A stretch of DNA of 64,000 nucleotides, from contig JABDFW010000007.1 of assembly GCA_013286305.1 (NCBI GenBank), positions 1 to 64,000 on the forward strand. Reading direction: 5' to 3'. The position numbers and the translations under genes were made by a program. The stretch comes from Bacteroidota bacterium. GTDB lineage: Bacteria; Bacteroidota; Bacteroidia; Chitinophagales; Chitinophagaceae. The stretch's first letter is position 1, and each line of letters starts with the position of its first letter. Positions 59,414 through 64,000 of this stretch are shown one piece after another. Under the pieces are notes generated by a model. The model had not been told where the DNA came from, ran no database searches, and worked only from the letters and a program-made list of their open reading frames with translations.

Positions 59414-59814
59414 TTTAATTTTCCGTAAAGTTAAATGATAACTTTATAATTACCAAATTTAAATATAAATAATTGCATTGATTTTTATATCCTAAATAGA
59501 TTAGCGTTTATGCACCCTCTTTCCCCAAACCGTTTTACAGCCATTTTCAGCCCTTCAATCAATCTACCTTCATATTGCTAAAGAACTTAAAAGGAGCGGG
59601 GTAAAGTGGTATATCGTCGCCCCTTAATTTTTAAATTTTTCAGCTATAAATTTTCGCATTCCTAAGAAATCATGATAAGATTAGTAGTCCAAATTTATTA
59701 GTTTAATATAACACAATGTATATAACTACTTATCAATTAATTATATAGCTTATTAATATAAAAAGTTAAGTATTTTTTATTGCAAAAAATATATCAATTC
59801 ACTTTGTCAATAAG
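59414..59814. other. AT-rich intergenic stretch holding the right boundary motif of the accessory segment
   Basis: About 400 bases without an ORF. GGGGTAAAGTG (59598-59608), four bases, then ATCGTCGCC (59613-59621) is the inverted counterpart of the motif at 56777. TTAGCGTTTA at 59501 also occurs at 57575 in the other intergenic gap of the segment. The last 150 bases are very AT-rich with short TATAT runs and probably contain the promoter of the WbqC-like gene (a TCACTTTG near-match to the -7 box lies 12 bases before its ATG). Confidence 0.55.
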
Positions 59815-60507
59815 ATGATTATAATGGAGGAAGAAATAAAAGATAATAAATTATTATTAGTTGATAATCAATATTTTACATTGATTAGTTGCATTAAATA
59901 TTTGTTTTCTCACTCGAATGTTAAAATTTTTGGATATGAACCTTACCAAAAAATGAGTTTTCGCAACCGTTGCATAGTTGCAGGCAGTAATGGATTGGTT
60001 AATTTGTCGGTTCCGTTGGAAAAAGGAAGGGATCAGAAACTCCCCTACCGGGATGTAAGGGTCAGTTACCGGGAAGCCTGGCAAAAACACCAGTGGACGA
60101 CACTTACCTCCTGCTATAATAAGTCAGCTTATTTTGAATTTTACCGGGATGGCGTTGAGCAGTTTTTCTTGAAGAAGGAAGTTTTCCTTTTTGACCTTAA
60201 CTTAAATATCCTCACCTGGCTAAAAAGGGTTTTGAATTTTCCCGCTGAAATTGATGTTGTGGATACACCCGGTTTTTTAGATCCGGGGATTGACTTGGTT
60301 GATCTGAGAAATAAATGGTTGCCAAAAAATTTCCAGGATGGTTTTTTAGGTAAGCCCGGGCTTCCTCCCTCCCTTGACTTTTTACCCAAATATTTCCAGG
60401 TTTTTGAAAACAGGATCGGGTTTCAGCCAAACCTTAGTATTCTTGATCTTTTGTTCAACGAAGGGCCAAACGCCTCTGCCCTGTTAAAAACCGTTTCTCT
60501 TCCTTAA
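59815..60507 (+). CDS. WbqC-family protein
   Basis: A 230-residue protein with the WbqC pattern: LLLVDNQYFTLISCIKYLFSHSNVKIFGYEPYQKMSFRNRCIVAGSNGLVNLSVPL, then VRVSYREAWQKHQWTTLTSCYNKSAYFEFYRDGVEQFFL and the C-terminal FQPNLSILDLLFNEGP. WbqC-like proteins appear in polysaccharide clusters and are thought to be involved in surface glycan assembly; the reaction is not established. In Bacteroidota such genes often stand near envelope genes. MIIMEEE allows starts at 59815 or 59824. It is monocistronic. Confidence 0.88.
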   Translation: MIIMEEEIKDNKLLLVDNQYFTLISCIKYLFSHSNVKIFGYEPYQKMSFRNRCIVAGSNGLVNLSVPLEKGRDQKLPYRDVRVSYREAWQKHQWTTLTSCYNKSAYFEFYRDGVEQFFLKKEVFLFDLNLNILTWLKRVLNFPAEIDVVDTPGFLDPGIDLVDLRNKWLPKNFQDGFLGKPGLPPSLDFLPKYFQVFENRIGFQPNLSILDLLFNEGPNASALLKTVSLP

Positions 60508-60625
60508 TTCAGTATCTACCAGGGGGCACTATTTTTTAAGCTATCTTTAAATTGTTTAAGGCATAAATTATTGGTTATTAGCAAGAAAGTGAATAATTTT
60601 CCGTTTTAAAAAGCAACCATTTATT

Positions 60626-63600
60626 TTGCTAAAAAAAGCTATTTGCCATTCGTTTACCCTATTATTGTTTGTTCTGCCTGTAAAGGCCCAAACCTACATT
60701 TTCGCACAATTACAAGGCACCCCTTTAAATACCGCAGGCTGGAACCTGCAGGGCGCTGCAAAAGTTACCAATGTAACAGGAACAGGCAATACTGAGCTGT
60801 TGCTTTGCCCGGCTATAAATAATCAAAGCGGTGCAGCTTTTGTAAACCAGCCTATTAACCTGGGTTTGTGCAATAAATGGGAGGCGGATTTTGATTTTAG
60901 GATGTTTGATGGTACTGCGGCAGATGGTATTGCTTTTTGCTTTTTAGATGTGCCCCCTGTTGGCTTTGTTTTGGGTGGAGGTATGGGCATTCCGTCAACT
61001 GCCAATGGCCTTAAAGTTTGTTTTGATACCTGGGATAATTGTACCCCCAATACCCCCGCTTTTAATATGCCTAAAGTTGAACTAAGGTGGGGCAACGGCT
61101 ACACTGAATGTTCAAATTTGCCCACGGCAGCTAATGTAAACGGCCAGTTATCATTTATCCGGTCAAACAGTTACGTACACGCCCAAATAACTTATGATAA
61201 CGGCAATATTGCCGTAACCCTGAACAATATAAAGATAATTACGGGGTACCAGCAGTTTACGTTTACCGGGTATCTTGGTTTTACATCCAGTACGGGCGGC
61301 TCAAATGATAACCAATCCATAAAAAATGTAACTATCTATACACAAATGCCGCCTTCTGTTGCCGGGCAGGTTAGTTCACCCATTTGCCCGAATAACACAG
61401 TACAACTAGGCACAGCTGGTGATACTGCCTACAGGTATTCATGGACACCGGCAACCGGGCTTAGTAATATATCCATATCAAACCCAACAGCCACTGTTAA
61501 TAATACAACAGGCAATGTTTTATACCAGAAATATTATGTAAAAACTTCTTATTCAGCTAATGCAGGATGCGCTTCCACAGACAGCGTTACTATAACAGTC
61601 AATCCAAAACCATTAACTGATTTTAGTGCCCCTGTTGTTTGTTTACCGCAGGGCAATACAGTTATAACTAATAAAACGGTAATAAATGACGGTACCCAAA
61701 GCCAAATAGCCTATAACTGGAAGTTTAGCGATGGAGGCACTTCCACCCAAACGAATCCTGCACACAACTACCCAGTTGCAGGTAATTACTCCATCAACCT
61801 GCTTGCAACCTCTTCAAATGGGTGCAAAGATTCTGTTTCTAAAAGCTTTACCGTCAACCCGAAGGCAAAAACCACTATTTCCGCGCCATCGGAATTTTGC
61901 CAGGATACCGCTTTAGCATTTAATGGAAGCTCAACTGCACCTAACATTCAAAAATGGTATTGGGATTTTGGGGATAATAGCGTTGATTCAACACAAAATC
62001 CTTCGCACAAATACAACACCGTGGCCACATTTATCGTTAAATTATACGCAATAACAGGTGAAGGGTGTATTTCCGATACTGCTTCGGCAAGTGTGCTCAT
62101 TGATCCATTACCTGTTGCTGCCTTTTCTTTTTCAGGGTTAAATTGTGAGAAACAATTAATTCAATTCAAAGATAATTCGCAGCCATCTGTTGGCACCATC
62201 AGCAGTAGAAACTGGCTTTTTGACGATGGCACACAAGCCGCCACTCCCATTGTTGATCATAGTTTTAGTGCTTATGGAACACACACGGTAACCCTTTCAG
62301 TACAAAACTCTAAGGGATGTAACAGCAGTCCGGTTTCGCAAAACATTGTTATTAATGCTAAGCCGGTAGCAATATTTGGGGCGCCATTTGTTTGTAAGGG
62401 TGTGAGCGGAACTTTCATTGACAGCTCAACCATTGCAGATAATACTCAAAGCCAGCTTACCTATAACTGGGCCTTTGGCGATGGGGCCTCCTCAACTGCC
62501 CAGCAGCCCTCCCATGCTTACACCAATGCAGGCAACTACCAGGTACAACTTATTGTTATGTCAAATAACGGGTGCCCCGATACCTCTTCTGCCAATATTG
62601 CCATAAGCGATTACCCTGTTGTTAATTTTAGCATACTAACAACCAATTTTTGCGGAAACCTGCCGCTGCAATTGCAAAATAATTCCAGTGTTAACTATGC
62701 AGTTATTGACCAGTTAAGGATATTTTGGGATTCCCCGGCGTCTCCTGACTCGACACTCATCAATAACCCCGTTGCAGGATCGGTTTATACGCATAATTAC
62801 CCCACTTTTGGTAATATAAATTCCAAACAGGTTACTGTAAAATTAGTGGCGTATTCAAGCGCAGGCTGCTTTACGGAGGACACCAGTACAAGTATTTTAT
62901 TTGCTTCCCCAAAACTTGTTTTTGACAGTATCCCCACCTATTGCAGCAATACCAATCAAAACATTCTTTTAAATGAAGCCAAAGATACCACGGTATTTTC
63001 CGGCAATGGCGTTTATAGCGGGGATGGCGTTACAGGCGGCGCCTATTTTAATCCTGCATCAGCGGGCGCCGGTTTGCATACCATTACATATAATTATACT
63101 TTGATCAATGGCTGCAGCGATACAGTAACACAAACCGTAACAGTAGGCCCGCAACCAACAGTATCAGCCGGGCAAACAGAAGTTATTCTCAACGGAGGAC
63201 AAATTGTTTTGCAAGGTGCAGCAAGTGGCGGGAATAATTTATCTTACATATGGACGCCTGACTTATATTTAGACAGCAATACTATTCTGCAACCATTAGC
63301 TATGCCAAAAACTGATACTTATTATTCGCTTACAGCCACAAATGACAATGGGTGCTCTAATTCGGCAGGTGTGCTTATTAAAGTGCTTCAATACCCCGCA
63401 ATACCAAACGCATTTAGCCCAAACGGCGACGGCATTAACGATAGCTGGCAAATAGCTTATTTAAGTTCCTACCCGGATTGTATAGTGGAAGTTTTTAACA
63501 GGTATGGCCAAATAGTCTTTCATTCAACCGGCTATTCAACACCATGGAACGGAACGTACAATGGAAAAATGTTGCCCATAGGCACTTATTATTATATAAT

Positions 63601-63655
63601 TACAACAACGCATTTGCCCAGGCCGTTAAACGGCTCTGTGACTATATTGCGATAA
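60626..63655 (+). CDS. Lectin/PKD protein with a type B T9SS sorting domain
   Basis: A 1009-residue secreted protein. No ATG is available and TTG at 60626 gives a signal peptide (MLKKAICHSFTLLLFVLPVKAQ). Residues about 25-240 form an L-type (legume) lectin-like domain (WEADFDFRMFDGTAADGIAFCF, KVCFDTWDN). Several PKD domains follow (FSDGGTSTQTNPAHNYPVAGNY, WDFGDNSVDSTQNPSHKY, WAFGDGASSTAQQPSHAYTNAGN). The end, NAFSPNGDGINDSWQIA ... VEVFNRYGQIVFHSTGY ... LPIGTYYYIITT, is the gliding-motility-associated type B sorting domain. It should be exported by the type IX system and held at the surface with the adjacent PorP/SprF partner, for adhesion or polysaccharide binding. Confidence 0.93.
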   Translation: MLKKAICHSFTLLLFVLPVKAQTYIFAQLQGTPLNTAGWNLQGAAKVTNVTGTGNTELLLCPAINNQSGAAFVNQPINLGLCNKWEADFDFRMFDGTAADGIAFCFLDVPPVGFVLGGGMGIPSTANGLKVCFDTWDNCTPNTPAFNMPKVELRWGNGYTECSNLPTAANVNGQLSFIRSNSYVHAQITYDNGNIAVTLNNIKIITGYQQFTFTGYLGFTSSTGGSNDNQSIKNVTIYTQMPPSVAGQVSSPICPNNTVQLGTAGDTAYRYSWTPATGLSNISISNPTATVNNTTGNVLYQKYYVKTSYSANAGCASTDSVTITVNPKPLTDFSAPVVCLPQGNTVITNKTVINDGTQSQIAYNWKFSDGGTSTQTNPAHNYPVAGNYSINLLATSSNGCKDSVSKSFTVNPKAKTTISAPSEFCQDTALAFNGSSTAPNIQKWYWDFGDNSVDSTQNPSHKYNTVATFIVKLYAITGEGCISDTASASVLIDPLPVAAFSFSGLNCEKQLIQFKDNSQPSVGTISSRNWLFDDGTQAATPIVDHSFSAYGTHTVTLSVQNSKGCNSSPVSQNIVINAKPVAIFGAPFVCKGVSGTFIDSSTIADNTQSQLTYNWAFGDGASSTAQQPSHAYTNAGNYQVQLIVMSNNGCPDTSSANIAISDYPVVNFSILTTNFCGNLPLQLQNNSSVNYAVIDQLRIFWDSPASPDSTLINNPVAGSVYTHNYPTFGNINSKQVTVKLVAYSSAGCFTEDTSTSILFASPKLVFDSIPTYCSNTNQNILLNEAKDTTVFSGNGVYSGDGVTGGAYFNPASAGAGLHTITYNYTLINGCSDTVTQTVTVGPQPTVSAGQTEVILNGGQIVLQGAASGGNNLSYIWTPDLYLDSNTILQPLAMPKTDTYYSLTATNDNGCSNSAGVLIKVLQYPAIPNAFSPNGDGINDSWQIAYLSSYPDCIVEVFNRYGQIVFHSTGYSTPWNGTYNGKMLPIGTYYYIITTTHLPRPLNGSVTILR

Positions 63656-63668
63656 TGAATTTTGCAGT

Positions 63669-64000
63669 ATGAGATACAAACTAACTACATTTTTACTCTT
63701 ATTGTGTTGCCTGCAGGTGCATGCGCAGCAAAGGCCTTATTATACCCAATATATTTTGAATGATTTTATAATTAACCCCGCCCTGGCGGGAATTGAAAAT
63801 TACTGGGATGCTAAGGCCAGCCACCGTCATCAATGGGTTGGGATAAATGGCGCTCCTGTTACTACCTACTTTACCATACAGGGCCCTTTGCAAACCAGTG
63901 GTTTTGCAAGAGAAACGCCTGTTACTGTGCATTCGGACGAAGAAAACCCCCGTGGGGAAGCTTACTACCAGAATTACAAGGCAACTGAGCCGCATTTTGG
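63669..64000 (+). CDS. PorP/SprF family outer-membrane protein, cut by the window end
   Basis: This frame is missing from the ORF track because it is open at the right edge. From ATG at 63669 the 110 visible codons read MRYKLTTFLLLLCCLQVHAQ (signal) then QRPYYTQYILNDFIINPALAGIENYWDAKASHRHQWVGINGAPVTTYFTIQGPL, the characteristic start of PorP/SprF proteins. These outer-membrane proteins hold type B sorting-domain proteins at the surface and are usually encoded next to them. The gene starts 13 bases after the sorting-domain protein, so the two form an operon. Confidence 0.93.
   Translation, partial: MRYKLTTFLLLLCCLQVHAQQRPYYTQYILNDFIINPALAGIENYWDAKASHRHQWVGINGAPVTTYFTIQGPLQTSGFARETPVTVHSDEENPRGEAYYQNYKATEPHF

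Noticed and set aside
1-64000. tRNA, rRNA or CRISPR features
   Set aside because: I looked for GGTTCGA-type T-loops, rRNA-like blocks and regularly spaced direct repeats with unique spacers, and found none. A tRNAscan-SE and a CRISPR search would settle it.

Overview
The window is a piece of a Bacteroidota chromosome, most likely a member of the Chitinophagaceae or a close relative. The reasons are a type IX secretion C-terminal domain next to a PorP/SprF gene, a TonB-dependent receptor, clustered glycoside hydrolases, YXWGXW-repeat secreted proteins, promoter boxes of the TAnnTTTG type, little Shine-Dalgarno signal, and the gene order DUF2520 / KdsC-like / UbiA / Maf / DUF2851. The sequence is moderately AT-rich. 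I see no rRNA, tRNA, CRISPR array or complete insertion sequence.

Layout. 1-4.4 kb: a minus-strand cluster (DUF2851 partial, Maf, UbiA prenyltransferase, KdsC-like phosphatase, DUF2520). 4.5-9.2 kb: a DUF2383 protein, a Uma2 endonuclease-fold protein, a TonB-dependent siderophore-type receptor and a TMEM220-like protein, threaded by about 13 copies of a pyrimidine-rich repeat. 9.3-12.1 kb: M42 peptidase, a degenerate UbiA-like membrane protein with a small mobile-looking element at its 3' end, and a lipoprotein. 12.1-18.7 kb: a surface-glycan cluster (LuxE-like, TylF-like and class I methyltransferases, two glycosyltransferases, UDP-GlcNAc 2-epimerase), with a flippase further on at 22.1 kb. 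18.7-24.3 kb: peptide-type substrate-binding lipoprotein, M1 peptidase, flippase, NlpC/P60 lipoprotein. 24.6-28.3 kb: dnaE.

28.6-32.7 kb: three paralogous YXWGXW secreted-protein genes. Each has its own sigma-54-like -24/-12 motif and its own hairpin terminator. 32.9-41.1 kb: YjbR, pirin, the rpsF-rpsR-rplI operon, pgi, a methyltransferase, an aldo/keto reductase, a thioesterase, and a PAS protein that stops after a histidine-kinase-like DHp segment. 41.1-52.6 kb, all minus strand: GH39-like, arabinose/fucose-isomerase-like, a BlaI / M56 (BlaR1-like) / heptad-repeat protein module, GH42, a clan GH-D-like hydrolase and an SGNH esterase. This looks like a plant-polysaccharide (arabinose/galactose) utilisation region with no SusC/SusD. 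52.7-56.7 kb: clpS and aat (N-degron pathway), a Cys/Met-metabolism PLP enzyme, OsmC, a LEA-2-like lipoprotein.

56.8-59.6 kb is an accessory segment of small orphan genes plus a transposase fragment. It is bracketed by inverted copies of a GGCGACGAT...CACTTTACCCC motif and looks like a relic of a mobile element. 59.8-64 kb: WbqC-like, a 1009-aa lectin/PKD/T9SS-sorted protein, and the start of a PorP/SprF gene.

The strongest candidates for undescribed biology are: (i) the BlaI-M56-coiled-coil module, in which the sensor protease tail and a neighbouring secreted protein are built from the same 7-residue repeat; (ii) the sigma-54-like triplet of YXWGXW genes; and (iii) several families of small palindromic repeats that have grown into gene ends, supplying signal-peptide residues, C-termini and stop codons.
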